Below the pieces are notes generated by a model. It ran no database searches and had not been told where the DNA came from. It was given only the letters and a program-made list of their open reading frames with translations. From assembly GCA_002914845.1 (NCBI GenBank), contig JXTC01000037.1, positions 1,201,818 to 1,265,817 of the forward strand: a DNA stretch of 64,000 nucleotides, in the 5' to 3' direction. The position numbers were made by a program, and so were the translations under genes. This DNA comes from Trema orientale. Lineage: Eukaryota > Streptophyta > Magnoliopsida > Rosales > Cannabaceae. Shown here piece by piece: positions 1 through 12,139 of this stretch. Each line of letters starts with the position of its first letter. Position 1 is the first letter of the stretch.

Positions 1-203
1 CAAGACTTGAGAAAGAAGCTTTTATTCAGGCGAAAAAAGAAGAAAGGGAAAAGGCCCACGTTCGGAGGAAGGCTACTAGGGAAAAGATGTTCAAGAAGAC
101 GCGTTCAGGACAGCCTATTATGAAGTACAGAATTGAACATCTCTTGGAAATGATTCAAGGTTCAAAAAGCAATAGTTGAACATCTCTGGACAGAGTATTT
201 TGC
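1..203 (+). pseudogene. Duplicated last-exon fragment of the FYV7-like rRNA-processing gene
   Basis: This stretch aligns without gaps to 15234-15436, the 3' part of the last exon plus 24 bases after the stop of the intact FYV7-like gene downstream. Only three substitutions separate the copies over 203 bases, and all three change an amino acid (Ala to Val, His to Arg, Thr to Met). The reading frame stays open to the shared stop at 177-179. Identity stops abruptly after 203, where retrotransposon-like DNA begins. The 5' part lies outside the window, so a longer copy cannot be excluded. It is read as a non-functional gene fragment, either captured by the adjoining retroelement or left from a local duplication broken by it. 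Confidence 0.8.
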
Positions 204-1368
204 GAGTTACTCATAACTAAAAAATCACCTATGTGAGAGAGAAGTGAGGCCGCTTTAAAGGGGAATTATGAGGGTTTAATTCCTTAGAAACTCTTGCAGA
301 ACCAGGCAGAAATGTTCAAGGCTAAAATGAACATAACCGTAAGAACTAGAAATGTTAAAAAAGATCCTGTGTGAAGTATATTATCATTTATATGAACGAC
401 AAACAGTTCAAGGACTTATGGTCTATTGATGTTAGTAAAGTAAATATACTTTTACAAGGGAAGGTTCAAAGGATAACACTTACCTATCATATGCAAGTTT
501 CGATTGTTGAATTCTATCACTAAGTCTAAAGTCTGTAGAGTCTCCTTAGTAATTTTCATTCATGTGGGGGATTGTTAGAAAATGAGCCATTTATTGGAAA
601 TAGTAATTTGGGCTTAAGTGGGCTTGAGAGCTCATATATATAGTAAAGCCCAAAATTAAAGTTGTAATCCCATTTTCATTAGCCAATTTGGAGCATAATG
701 GCATGAAAAGACTTGGCTGTTAGCTCAAAAATTGCTATTTTAATTGAATAGAATACGTTTAATTTCTGGCCAGCAAAGGATGGAAGAGTAACAGCCAAGT
801 TATTGGCATTATGGAGCATTAGTGCTGGTTTTGTAACCTCTCTTTTCACCAGCTATATAAGCAGACCTTCTCCACCTCTTTTCTACACCATTAAAAGCTT
901 TCAGCTTCATTTTTCCCTTCAATACTCTCCCTAGTAGCTTCCTTTCTCTTGTGTGTTTTAGTATTTAGTTTCTAGTTCTAGTTTCTCTGATAATCTAGTT
1001 CTAGAAATCTTTGAGTGAGAAGAGGTCTAAAGTTAAGTTTTCAGTTCGTATTAGTACAGGTGTTAGTGCTTCACCTGCTACTTTTAGTCGTTGTATCCTG
1101 AGAAACTGATGCTTGCTAAAGTCCTTAAGCATTCTAGTGGAGGGAGCGAATCAGTTTTAAGGACAATGTGACCTACACAGGCCTCGACGATAACTAGTGT
1201 TTCCGAAGTGCTACTAAGATTTCATTAAAGATTGGAGCAAACTTTTGGTAACTTTATATATTTATCTTAAAGTTTATTGTAAAGTTTGCCATATACGTTT
1301 GTAACCTTATATATTGCATATTATATTCGTTTGTAACTTTTTAATTTGCATGTTAATTATTTCCTACA
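204..1368 (+). mobile_element. 3' end of an LTR retrotransposon with its 3' LTR
   Basis: A purine-rich tract at about 564-572 is followed by a sequence starting TGTTAG at 573, the usual polypurine-tract/LTR junction. The presumed LTR runs to about 1368, ending in CA, about 796 bp. Inside it a TATA box (about 853-860) is followed by pyrimidine-rich leader-like sequence, as in U3/R. The internal part 204-572 has no long ORF. The upstream half and 5' LTR are outside the window, so the family and target duplication cannot be read. The layout suggests a Copia-like or non-autonomous element. The exact right end is uncertain. Confidence 0.6.
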
Positions 1369-1389
1369 AATTGAACTCATTTATAGCCT

Positions 1390-1830
1390 AGAAGGTTCTA
1401 CATTTTTCCACAGAAAATAAGCGCATGCATCTATGCTATAGTCAATAGTAGTTTACATTTTCCACAGAAAATAATTAAATGATCCATAGGCAATGACAAT
1501 AATTTTATTTTATTAACCGAAAAATACTCATTAATACTAATGGTTTTTAAACAAAAAAATAAACTCATTAATACTGATGTATTGCTTTTTTCAACTGAAA
1601 TGTAAACTCATTAAGACCGATGGCTTACATTTTTCAACTGAAAAGGAAACTCATCATTAACATTCAAATTTTAGTCTGGTTAAAATTTTTTCACAAAATA
1701 CTAGTTCCTAGTTTCTTTGGACAACTAGAATCGGTGTGATCCGTTTTGGACAATCGATTTTAAGTATATCACTTTTTATCTTTAGTTTTATATCCTGCAC
1801 ATCTGTCAAAACTGAAAAAAAACAAATGAG
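1390..1830. repeat. Degenerate tandem array A (units of about 43 bp)
   Basis: Units built on CTCATTAATACTGATGG, then a T-rich stretch and CAACTGAAA, recur about every 43 bases between 1510 and 1670. A tail follows with CTAGTTC, ACTAGAAT and CCGTTTTGGA motifs (about 1690-1830). The same units and tail recur in direct orientation at 3960-4700. No coding potential is seen. Confidence 0.6.
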
Positions 1831-3600
1831 TATTTATAAGAAATGGCCTTTTTTTTAAGATAAATTTCAAAAATAGCTATTTTTAAAACTTATTTAATAA
1901 ATGATCATTTTATAATTTTATTTTGATAAATGGTCAGTTATAAGTTGATCTATTTTTTATAAAGTAAAGTAATTTTTTATAAAGTAAATCAATTTTTAAA
2001 AAAGTAAATTAATTTTTAAAAAATAAATCAATATATTTTGATAAACTAAATATGAAAAATGATCATTTTTTAAATAATTTTTAAAATTCGATCATATTTT
2101 AATAGTGTCTAAAAAACAGCCATTTTGCAAATTATGATTCAAAATTCGGCCATTTGGATCATTCTTGTAGACACCCTAGTTTAAAGTTTTATAACAGCTT
2201 CTGTTGTAAATTTTAAATTTGCCCATAGTTTTTTCCGAGTGACTGAGAGCTGTATTTTTAGCTGATAATTGAATGTTTCTGACTATTTTAATTTTGTCAA
2301 CCTATTGGTTGGCAAAATCTTTAATCACGATCTTTCTCTGACCAATTCTTACTAATAGCTCATCCAACTCAGTGGTTTAGGAGAGTCTAACATATTCACA
2401 TAAACCACAGCTCCATTTGGACCTCATTTTCATGGAAGGGATTCCAGAGTTCACACTAATCTCTTTTAAGTCGACGTACGAGGTTTCGTTTTACGTGCAA
2501 GGTTGGAGTAGTTGCAAAAAAGCCTCATCTTTTGGACTACCACAAATTTTAAAATTTTTTTTCCCCTTATCATTTCATTTTTCTCCTAAAGATAAATACA
2601 ATAAAATGTGCATATTAATATGGAGTGAGACATTCCAATTACCACCACATAGCACTAGGATAACTTTAAATAAATTTAAAAATAAAAACTTTACCTGAAT
2701 CTAACTATCGTAACCCTGTCATAATATCCTCAACAGTCAACTCTAACATGACGGCCTGCACAACCAGTAATTCTTAGCCCATACCTACCAACTCAATTAT
2801 GAACGCCGCCCCGCTTGCAACACTTTTTTCAAATTTTCTTTTTAGGGCTATCGTTGCCTGATTTTAAAATAAATAAATGTACAATTTGTAAATTTTTACT
2901 TATTAGTTATTATATCACACATATAAATTGCACAATCTAAATAAAGTCTAACTATTAATAATTTGACGAAACAGTCCTATTTCTTCTATCATCTTTAAGT
3001 GGCACATTTTTATACATATATATATTAAAGCCTTATTTATCAGTAGTATACATTCAAAAAGTTATAATATGTTAATTTTTCTCGTTTTGTTTTTAATTGT
3101 TTTTTAAATAGAAAGTATTATTCTCCTAATTATTTATATATTTTATGGACGAGTCAAACATGTCGAATTGGATAAGATAAGTTGACCTATTGCAATTATA
3201 TCATTAATGTTATTATTATCATTGATGTGCATACTTCCTCTTCAACGTTAATTCACAAAAAAAATTGTACCACCTTGTTATTGTGACGTAACCCAAATTG
3301 TCACACAAGTGAGTAAGTGGAAACGTATCAAATTCTCGCATTTCCCACGAGAGTATTGCAGTACTCAAAGCCTCTGAAGAACTTAATTAGGTCATTGACC
3401 TTGGAATCATGCAAGGCCAGTGACTGTATCTGAAACCAAGAAGCTTCTCAGTCTGCTAACTAATACCGCTTAACTGGTTTGCTTCCTTAACCAGAATAGA
3501 ATAAATGCATTGATAAAATTCCTCTTTAAATAGTCAGCTACTTAGGACCACGATAGCCCTTTTATACAGGTTAATGAAGTACTCTTCGATAAAACGTAAG
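1831..3600. other. AT-rich intergenic DNA
   Basis: No gene is supported. At about 1955-2035 there is a short tandem run of roughly 20-bp units (TTTTATAAAGTAAA and variants, about four copies). A 93-codon open frame at 2417-2698 has no recognisable domain and AT-driven composition, and is not called. Confidence 0.5.
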
Positions 3601-3606
3601 GTTCAT

Positions 3607-3634
3607 GTATATATATATATATATATATATATAG
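3607..3634. repeat. (TA)n microsatellite
   Basis: An uninterrupted run of about 14 TA dinucleotides in AT-rich intergenic DNA. Confidence 0.9.
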
Positions 3635-3959
3635 GTGCACGAGATGTGGATGCAATTACATATTCTTTGTTGTTATGTACACATATGGCCTAGACTTGGT
3701 TTGCTTTTTGGAAATGATATTGAATGGTGTTTTTTTTTTTTTTTCACACTATCTAGTATGGATGTAAGTTATATATGGTTGTACGATTTGTAAATAACTA
3801 ATATAAATGAGTGGATTACAATACATATTGAATAGAAATGCAATATCAGTAGTTGTCTTTTGAAAAATGTAAATGAATGATTTACACGTTCAAAAGAAAA
3901 GTATAATACCAGTGGTTTAATATTTAGTGTACCGTAGTATTTCTTTTCAAATTGAAAAA

Positions 3960-4700
3960 GTAATTAAGCCCATTGATAACGATGGTTACATTTTTCCACA
4001 GAAACTAAACCACCTATACTCTAAGATGCTGTACTTTTGTTTTAACTAATTTAAGAAATAGACTCATTACATTAATATATAAATAGCTTACATGTTTTAA
4101 GTTCTGAAAATCAAATTCATGTATAACCTACAATGTTTTACATTTTTGTACAGAAGTAAATAAATATATAAATAAATTCATCTATCGTTATCTTTTTGTG
4201 AAAAATATAAAACTATATATAGGCTCTGATGGAATACTATTTTTACGTGAAAAAACAAAATCACCAACACTGATGGCTTACGTATTTTTAACTGAAACAT
4301 AAGCTCATTTATAGCCCACAATGTTTAATCTTTTGCACTAGAAAACAAACTCATCTATAGTACAGGGGTTTATTTTTTTCTTAAGAAAAAAAAAATACTC
4401 AATCTATTGGCTAAGATGGTATACTATTTATAATTAAAAAAAAAAAAACCACAACAACAACAACTAATTAATACGGATGGTATACTATTTTTTAACTGAA
4501 AAAATAAACTCATTACTTATGGCTTTCATCGCTTAGTAGTTGTCTTATCTCTATAGCCTACAATTTATTCAAAATCCTAGTTCTTAATTTATTTGGGAAA
4601 CTAGAATGGGTATCCGTTTTGGATAATCGAATTTAGAAAATGTCTTTTTTTTCAACATTTAATTTTTTGTCCGGTACATTAGTTAATTTTTAAAAAAAAA
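3960..4700. repeat. Degenerate tandem array B, homologous to array A
   Basis: This region repeats the motif order of 1390-1830: units with CTCAT, a T-rich stretch (GGCTTACGT, ATACTATTTTT) and AACTGAAA, ending in a tail with CCTAGTTC, ACTAGAAT and CCGTTTTGGA (about 4570-4640). Both arrays have the same orientation, about 2.7 kb apart. They may be diverged direct repeats of one old element or two patches of a dispersed satellite. Confidence 0.55.
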
Positions 4701-5207
4701 AAAAAAAGGTGGGGGGTTGTCATTTTCTTAATTGTCCCTAATTTCTTCCCTTTTGTGTTCCATTCTTTTCCTTTCTGTTTTCGCTTACGCCACCTAAGTA
4801 AGCCCATCCCATGATCATTCGAGTCTATTATGCATTTGGGCTTTTGGCAGACTTGAAATCCTAATCCTCAAGTACTCCACTAAACAAACCTTTTCTTTCT
4901 CAAAGGGAGACAATCCTCGTAGCTAACTAACTAGCTATAGGTGGCCACATACAAATAAACCAATTTTTTGTACACTTTTTCTTGCAAAACAAATTAAGAC
5001 TCGTAATTAAGTCTTAATCATGCCAAGTTGCACAAGCTTATTCATATTTTCGAATTAGTCATGCTCACTTTTAGTATGAGAATGAGTACCGTCTGAGACA
5101 ACCATTTACATTTAAGAATTTTTTCAATTAATGCTCATTAATCAGTGTGTGGTCAAATTTAATATGAAATCTCTCTCATTAATCAGTGTGTGGTCAAATT
5201 TAATATG

Positions 5208-5247
<40 letters not shown>

Positions 5248-6530
5248 AGTCAGCTATCAATTTCAAGAAGATTGTACAACAAACCATTTCCCTCTCTATT
5301 TAGTCACGTATACATTTCAAAAAGATGTACATATAAACCATTTCTAAATTGGACAACTTTCAAGTTTGAAGAGAGAGATTGATGCCCATAACTAAAATCG
5401 TTGAATTAACAATCTGGATCCCACTAATTTGCCTATTGTTCTGACCAAACTAACCAACTAATCATAATTAAGCGGAACATATACAATAGCTAGCTAGTAA
5501 TGATTTGATGATTCATTATATATCCTATTATTAAGAAAATATATGGGCAGATCACTATATCTAAATTAAGGGTGTTAATCCAAAGAGTGTACGATATAGT
5601 TATTACTAATTTAAGAGAAAATTAGAACAACTTTTTTATTTTAATATAGCGAGCTTGTGTCTCAAAAATATATGGTTATATATATAGCCATTGCTTGCAC
5701 TATGAGCCAAAAAGAAAGAAGGAAAAGGAAAAATTTAATCCTTAGCTTCTAGAACAAAAAAGTGGCTTTTCTTTTTTCTTTTTCCCTTTTTTTTAGTTTG
5801 TTTCACGTTAATTAATGACTAAATTTAAAGAATACATTTTAAAAAGGGGAAAATTAGCAAACCAGAAGTCTAGATCAAAGAAAGATGATGAGCTTTTATG
5901 CCAGAAAAGAGTGTACATATAGAAAAATAAAAAATAAATCTATAGTATATATAGTTTATATACCAATGTACAAAATAGTATGCTCAAATTAAAAGCAATA
6001 CTTGAAAAATATATATATTTACATATAAGAAAGAACAAACACATCATATACATCATAGATACCTGAGTACATTTTTTTCAAATTTCGATATTCTTAATCA
6101 GTAACGAACAGCCTAACATAATCTGTGTCAAATGATGCTCAGTTAATGAAGTTATGCAAAAATATTTATTTATATAGTTGTGGTGTTACCATATTCGCAC
6201 GTCAATATATATGATGCCAAAGTACATACGATTGGGGTTTCGATAGCCTAAACCAAGAGTTTTAATCATTTCGTAGAGTACTTTGCGGTTGCTATTAGTT
6301 CATCAACCCCTGATAACCATGTATAATAAGTTATATTTTTATTATTATGGAAAATAAATAAAAGATACCTATAATGTCTAGATTTCTATACCGAGTATCT
6401 ACTAATCCTTTCGTATATAGTCATATTGTATTAATAGTGGTGGCAATATTTAGTTGATAAACCTACATTTACCATATCCTATCAATCGAAATCCTTATAA
6501 CAATTATTGACATGTAACAAAAATATTTGG
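4700..6530. other. AT-rich intergenic DNA with a short direct repeat and (CT)n
   Basis: No gene is seen. A segment of about 37 bp starting at about 5137 (core GTGTGTGGTCAAATTTAATA) is repeated immediately at about 5179 and runs into a (CT)n tract ending near 5242. The rest is low-complexity AT-rich sequence. Confidence 0.6.
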
Positions 6531-6533
6531 CTA

Positions 6534-7312
6534 TTAGGGGCCAATTTGGTTTAGCTTCTTAACAAGCTAAAAATATTTTTCGAACAATATGTGAGCTAAA
6601 AATGTTTGGTAAATACTTAAAAATCAGATTATTCAATAATTTTTGACAAAGCTACAGCCAAAAGCCAAAACTAGCCTAAGGCAGCTTTGACTTTTAGATT
6701 ATGCAGGAATCTACACTATCTTTTAATTAATAAATCATAATAGCTAAAAAACCCTAACTTAAAAGTAAAAATGCCACACATTTAATTGAATTTATTTTCA
6801 AAACAATTTTTTTAAAAAAAAAAGTATTAATATATTTAAATCATAATTGACTAAAATACTCTTCATATTAATTATTTTGAAGTAACCAAATTGATTCTTT
6901 ATTGAAATTTTAAATTCAGATGAAAATAAAGTAAATTAAAATAAAATAAAATAAATTTAATTGAGTAACTAATTTAATTAAGTCTATTTTCATCTCAATT
7001 TTTTTAAAAAAAAAAATTATTAATATCTTTAGTATGTACAAATATGCATAATTGTAAAAAATATTAATAAATTCTTTCTATAAATATGCATAATTGTATA
7101 ATGATGTTTATTTTGGTCATTTTATATTTGCACAACAATTCAATCATACAGTTTATCAAATATTTTAATACAGTTTTTTCAAGTCACAACACTTTAAAAT
7201 TACAGTTTACCAAATACTCTACTACTTTACGCTACAGTGAATTTTTTATTCAGCACAGCTAAAAATATTTTTCTTAAAATCTACAACTCTACTAATCTTG
7301 CCCTAAATACAA
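6534..7312. mobile_element. Terminal-inverted-repeat element, about 780 bp, non-autonomous
   Basis: The left end (TTAGGGGCCAATTTGGTTTA, then AGCTAAAAATATTTTT) reads in imperfect inverted orientation at the right end (AAAAATATTTTTCTT ... CTTGCCCTAA). Both arms also carry inverted TTTGGTAAA/TTTACCAAA words. The interior is AT-rich without an ORF. No convincing target duplication is seen, so the superfamily is left open. Confidence 0.45.
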
Positions 7313-7651
7313 CAATCTCACATGATGCGTTAATATTGAGAACAACAACAGTACCCAAAACTTTTCATATATGATTTTGTTCCCAAAAAAAACATGACTA
7401 TACCAACCATTTTCTTCCTTGACAACGAGGGGAAAAAGAATGATGTCATACATCACTAGCTTTGCAACCAATTTTATATTGTTGCATAAAAATTGTCTTT
7501 ATGTGGTAACAAGTAAGATACAACGTCTTCCAGCAAAAAAAAAAAAAAAAGTAAGATACAACGTCCAAATGTAAATCTACAAGCAGTTCCGTATTAAAAG
7601 GTGAGAATAATAATTAAAGAGAAAAAAATTATATATCTCTACATATATATA

Positions 7652-7892
7652 GGGCACTAATCCAATAGGTATTTTTTTTTTTTACCTATCCATAGGTATC
7701 GATTGAGCCAATGAAAAAAAATTTTGCACATTTTTTTATTATAAAAAATAAGAGAGAGAAATAGCATTAATGATGCACGTCTTTTTATGTACTTAATTAT
7801 AACCATTGGATCACCATCTGATGATGATCCAACGGCTAAAAAAAAAATACTTACACATAGATAAAAAAAAAATACCTACTGGATTGGCAACC
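7652..7892 (+). mobile_element. MITE family 1, copy 1
   Basis: About 241 bp, opening GGGCACTAATCCAATAGGTA and closing ACCTACTGGATTGGCAACC, so the ends are inverted repeats. Interior landmarks are GCACGTCTTTTTATG and GATGATCCAACGG. Flanking ACATATATA-type sequence on both sides could be a 9-bp target duplication but is low complexity. Two more copies lie at 33795-34046 (reverse) and 37380-37619. Confidence 0.75.
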
Positions 7893-9060
7893 ACATATAT
7901 ATATAGTATTTCTTGCGAGAAAAACAGAATATGAGAAAGAAAAGAGCAATATTATTATGGACATAGTGTGTCCAACACCACAGTAATGTATCAGTCCTAT
8001 TAATAGTGATCTTAGTTAATATATAATTTTAAATAAATCTCACTTAAAATATAATTATAATTAATCAATAAGAGACTGACATATTATGTGGTATTATAAA
8101 GTGACAGGCTTACTAAAAAAATGGTAATTATAGTGATTGGAGCACCTACCTGCTCTGTTACCTATATGATTAGAAATGACCAAAATAGGCCTGGGCTTCT
8201 AATTGATGAAGAATAAACTAGCCATTGGCCAATGGTGAGGCAGAAATATAAACATGGTGTGGGGAAACCGTTTGAACGTAACGGCTAATAGGGCTATACG
8301 ACATCTCACGTGCCACTCCTTTCTCTCTTTTTGGCAAACCTAAACCAAGGTCTTGGCCGCCACTACTCCTATCGGCTTTTATTGCATATTAATCATTTTG
8401 CTTCACGTCACCGAACGGCTCAAGCTACCCACTTCTTTAGCCGCTCAACAATCTTAATAAATTAAGGCATTTAAAAATAAAAAAATAAAAATTGAAAAAC
8501 GGACATTCTTTGATTTATGTTAAAATTATATATTGTTACTCACTGAACTCAAAAAACAAAAACAAAAAAACCATAGATACTCAATAATTAAATTTGATCT
8601 TCCCTAAAAAAATATAGTTAAATTTGATTAAAAAAATTTACTTTTGTACATTAAATAAATAATTAATGATAAACCATTTATATTTTAAAACTAGCAAATA
8701 ATTTTTTAAATTAAAAGAACAATGGTCGAAAAAAAAAACACAAGAGTTGTTAATGCAATTAGAACAATTATTATGTCTTTTTTAAAAAAAAGAAAAAAGA
8801 ATACTATATGCATTATTATATTCCAATTTCGTCTATCACTTATATTACAAGTTCATGACCAATTATTTACACTTGTACGATGTAGAAATTACTACTTACA
8901 TCAATTGTTGAAGAAATTAAGAAAATTTGAATATAGGCAATATTTTTGTGGAAAAATCTAGAATAGGAACCCGTTTTTTTCTCTCATCATGAGAGACTAA
9001 ACGGTGAAATGTCATTGGTCCAAAATTTATCCTGGACCCACTCGTAAAAAAATACAAGTA
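7893..9060. other. Intergenic DNA, no gene seen
   Basis: AT-rich sequence. A somewhat less AT-rich patch at 8160-8440 has no continuous open frame. A 79-codon frame at 8722-8961 is lysine/isoleucine-rich by composition and not supported as a gene. Confidence 0.5.
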
Positions 9061-9960
9061 GTTTGGGTTGTGCTAGATTAAAATCTTAGATTTTTTTTTT
9101 TTCCAAAAAAAGAAAAACTTGTTTACCAAACCCATCAACGCCTCATTTACAGTCTCAACCAGTGTCTAGCCCCAGTCTCCGGTGCCGGACCATCGTCACC
9201 GCCGCCACCACCCTGTAATTCTTCCGTGCCCAATAGCCCAAAACTCTATTGCAACATCTCTTCAATCCCAAAGAAGGCCAACAACAACAATGACAATAGC
9301 CCCGGATTATTCAATCTCTCATATCCATCATTACCCAAATCACTCTCAGGCTTCTCACTCCTCAAATCGATCTTATGACTCGCCAAAGTAACCATTTCTT
9401 CCATTGTTTTCCCTCTCTCGTTTCCGTACAAAACCCATGATTATCATTATAGTTTACCGTATTTTTTTTGTTTTAAATGGCATACCCATTTGCAATTCAT
9501 CCTTCTCTCCCTATAAGGGAAACAATTAAATTGAAAAAAAAAAAAATCGCAGCTATTAGTGAACAAATTACTTGAACTTAATTACTGATAAACCAGGGAA
9601 AAAAAAAATCGCAGCATATTAGTGGTCGTTGCACCAAAATCTTCTACCGATCCATCCTTCAACATTTTTCTTAACAAAAGTTCTTGTATTGAATCACTTT
9701 TGGGAAGGTCTGAAAAAAAATAGCAGATCGATGGAAGGGGGAAAAAGAAAGAGGGAAATTTTGGAGCACAAATGCTGCAAAAGCCAATAGATTCTCTACT
9801 ACAAAATCAAGCCCACGGTCCTTGCAATTGGGCTCACTATCTAAAATCTTACTGATTTGATTAGGATCCAATGGTCTCAATTTATTCACCCATGCAATGA
9901 GAGAAAGTTCTGGCCCCTAGGTTAGACGTTTCCTTTTTTTGTAAGCAAGCTAGGAATACA
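9060..9960. other. Possible gene relic, unrecognised
   Basis: Base composition rises here. On the plus strand one frame stays open from about 9110 to 9379 and encodes a Pro-rich stretch (five prolines then CNSS), an Asn run and a Ser/Leu-rich end. Minus-strand frames at 9246-9431 and 9671-9889 are also open. None begins in a convincing context or shows a known domain, and the frames are interrupted. It may be a decayed gene or captured fragment; strand and function are undecided. Confidence 0.25.
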
Positions 9961-10379
9961 TATTAATTTGATATTGATAGTATATTTGCTAACGCTACAA
10001 GCGAAAACACCGATGGGACTGTCTCACTTGTCAGCAATATATATATATATACACACGTAATGTCATACAAGAATTGTACAGTATTGAATATAGGTCTAAT
10101 ACCTAAAGCTTGGGATTAATCGGCTAGGGGCTAAGCCACTAGCCACTAGCCAGAGCCATGTCTACAGACTACATGGATTTCATGCAAGGAACCATGAAAT
10201 ATATGCAAGTAAGCTAGCTGCAAAAGCGCCCAACAAAGGGACTTCTCCCAGCTCATTTGGCTGAACTCGCCCGCAAAATGTAATAATCCTAATCACATAC
10301 ACGCAGTTTGTTCAATAGGCCAAACGTCCAAAAGCAACTCATCTAAATTAAAACCTATATGCCATCATATTTCTCAACC

Positions 10380-10499
10380 TTTTTAGCGTGTATATATACT
10401 CTCACTCCTATGCTTCTCAACTCATCTCACAACCTTTTTATTATTATTTCTATTAGTGAGATCAAAATCTCTTTGTCCTTCCCACGCCTTTGGCCAAGA
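10380..10499 (+). promoter_or_regulatory. Putative core promoter/leader of the SWEET gene
   Basis: A TATA-like TATATATACT lies at about 10390, some 110 bases before the chosen ATG, followed by C/T-rich leader-like sequence. The position fits a plant core promoter. The transcription start is not visible. Confidence 0.4.
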
Positions 10500-11811
10500 A
10501 TGGCAGCCATGAATGCTTCCCACTTGGTTACGGTTTTTGGCATTCTTGGTATGTCCTCTTCTCTATTATTTTTATTCATTGATTCACTACTTCCACTTAT
10601 ATTAATTTCAAATTCTAATTCTCATGTCTCTTTCTTTTTTTTCTAATAATTTTATAACAGGTAACATAGTGTCCTTCATCGTTTATCTTGCCCCATTGTA
10701 ATCTCTCTTCCAGATCTATCTCTCTGATCATATTGTAATCCACTTTTACTTAGTACTTAAACTAATTTTTTTGTTTGTTACAATATTATAGGCCAACATT
10801 TTACAGAATTTACAGGAAGAAATCTACAGAGGGGTTCCAATCCATACCTTATTCGGTAGCATTATTTAGCGCTATGTTAACGCTGTACTATGGTTTCCTC
10901 AAGACCAATGGCGGCTTCATGATCATTACAATCAATTCTATTGGATGTGCCATAGAAACCATATACCTCATTGTCTACCTCATATATGCATCAGGCAGAA
11001 TCAGGGTACTTCATTTCTTTCCTTATCTACTATATGTCACATTTTTAATTTAAAACTACATTTTCTATGATGAAACTACAGTACATGAACAATGATTTTC
11101 ATCTTATTATAATTCAGATTTTCACAATCAAGCTTCTGATCATATTCAATGTGGTAGCTTATGGATTGATCTTTGTCTCCACAACCTTCATGATCCCAAA
11201 GCATTCTCATCGCGTCAACGTTGTTGGTTGGATTTGTGCAGTGTTTTCTGTTTGTGTTTTTGCGGCTCCTCTTAGTATCATGGTAAATTTGTACTTAATT
11301 ATCCCAACAATAAATTAAATTATTGATAATCACTTATAATTTCTTTTCATTTTTTTTTTTTTTGGGTTGTTTTTTTCAGAGACTTGTGATTAAAACAAAG
11401 AGTGTGGAATACATGCCCTTCGCCTTATCATTCTGCTTAACACTATCTGCTGTAATGTGGTTCTTCTATGGTTTGCTCATAAATGATTTCTTCATCGCGG
11501 TAAATCATTATAATTAGTTACTTAATCAAGCTTAATCACAATTAATTTCCGTCACATATGTTACAACTTATAATTAATTAAGTACTGATTAGTGGCATGC
11601 ATTGGTTTATTTTGATCAGTCACCAAACATCCTGGGGTTCATATTTGGGATTGCACAGATGATTCTCTACCTCCTCTACAAAAACACCAAAAAAGAAGTG
11701 TTGCCAGAGTTTAAACTACAGGAGATACCACCAAACGACGTCGTTGAGATAAGAGTGGCAGAAGGGGCCACGGCCAATGGCAATAATAATGACGTGTCGG
11801 CCGTCGTGTGA
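10500..11811 (+). CDS. SWEET sugar transporter (clade III-like, SWEET9/SWEET10 type)
   Basis: Bidirectional sugar uniporter of a cell membrane. Six exons with GT-AG borders: 10500-10548, 10661-10697, 10792-11005, 11118-11282, 11380-11499, 11620-11811; they splice to 258 codons. Two MtN3/saliva triple-helix bundles (about residues 9-97 and 131-216) flank a linker helix, giving seven membrane segments. Family motifs are clear: [43 protein letters not shown] and PNILGFIFG. The pocket asparagines (N77, N198) and second-bundle tryptophan (W182) are present, but the first-bundle position that is Trp in sucrose-type SWEETs is T59. The cytosolic tail is short (about 40 residues). The six-exon layout is typical of the family. 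Clade III members mostly export sucrose; substrate and tissue here are inferred only. Confidence 0.93.
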
Positions 11812-11954
11812 TAGTGGCTAAGACAATTAATAATTAAGTCAAAGTTTGAGAATTAATGCGTGGGATTTGTATCTGGTAAATAAGTGTCCATATATATATG
11901 TGTGTAATTTTAAGATTGAGAAGAGGAAGGGTCTATAAACACAATAGCAAGATT

Positions 11955-12121
11955 AGCTAACTGGGGCTAGCTCAATTGGTCTAAAATTTGAGAGTTGTGT
12001 GTGTGTGTTTGGGGGGTCAGGGGTTCAAACCTTGGTAGTGTGTGTGTGTGTCATTTTCCTTTAATTTGTAGTAAGTGGTGGTCATTAGTTAAGCCCCACT
12101 TTTTTAAAAAAAGAAAAAAAA
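11955..12121 (+). mobile_element. tRNA-derived SINE, copy 1
   Basis: About 167 bp. An A-box-like TAGCTCAATTGG near the 5' end and a B-box-like GGTTCAAACC downstream form a pol III promoter; a (TG)n stretch, a unique 3' body and an A-rich tail follow. Target duplication AAACACAATAGCAAGATT at 11937-11954 is repeated at 12122-12139 (18 bp, part shared with the A tail). It lies about 140 bp after the SWEET stop codon, so it may fall in or just beyond that 3' UTR. Confidence 0.9.
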
Positions 12122-12139
12122 AAACACAATAGCAAGATT

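Noticed and set aside
10775-11053. SWEET as separate small genes
   Set aside because: The open pieces are exons of one six-exon gene with phase-compatible GT-AG borders.
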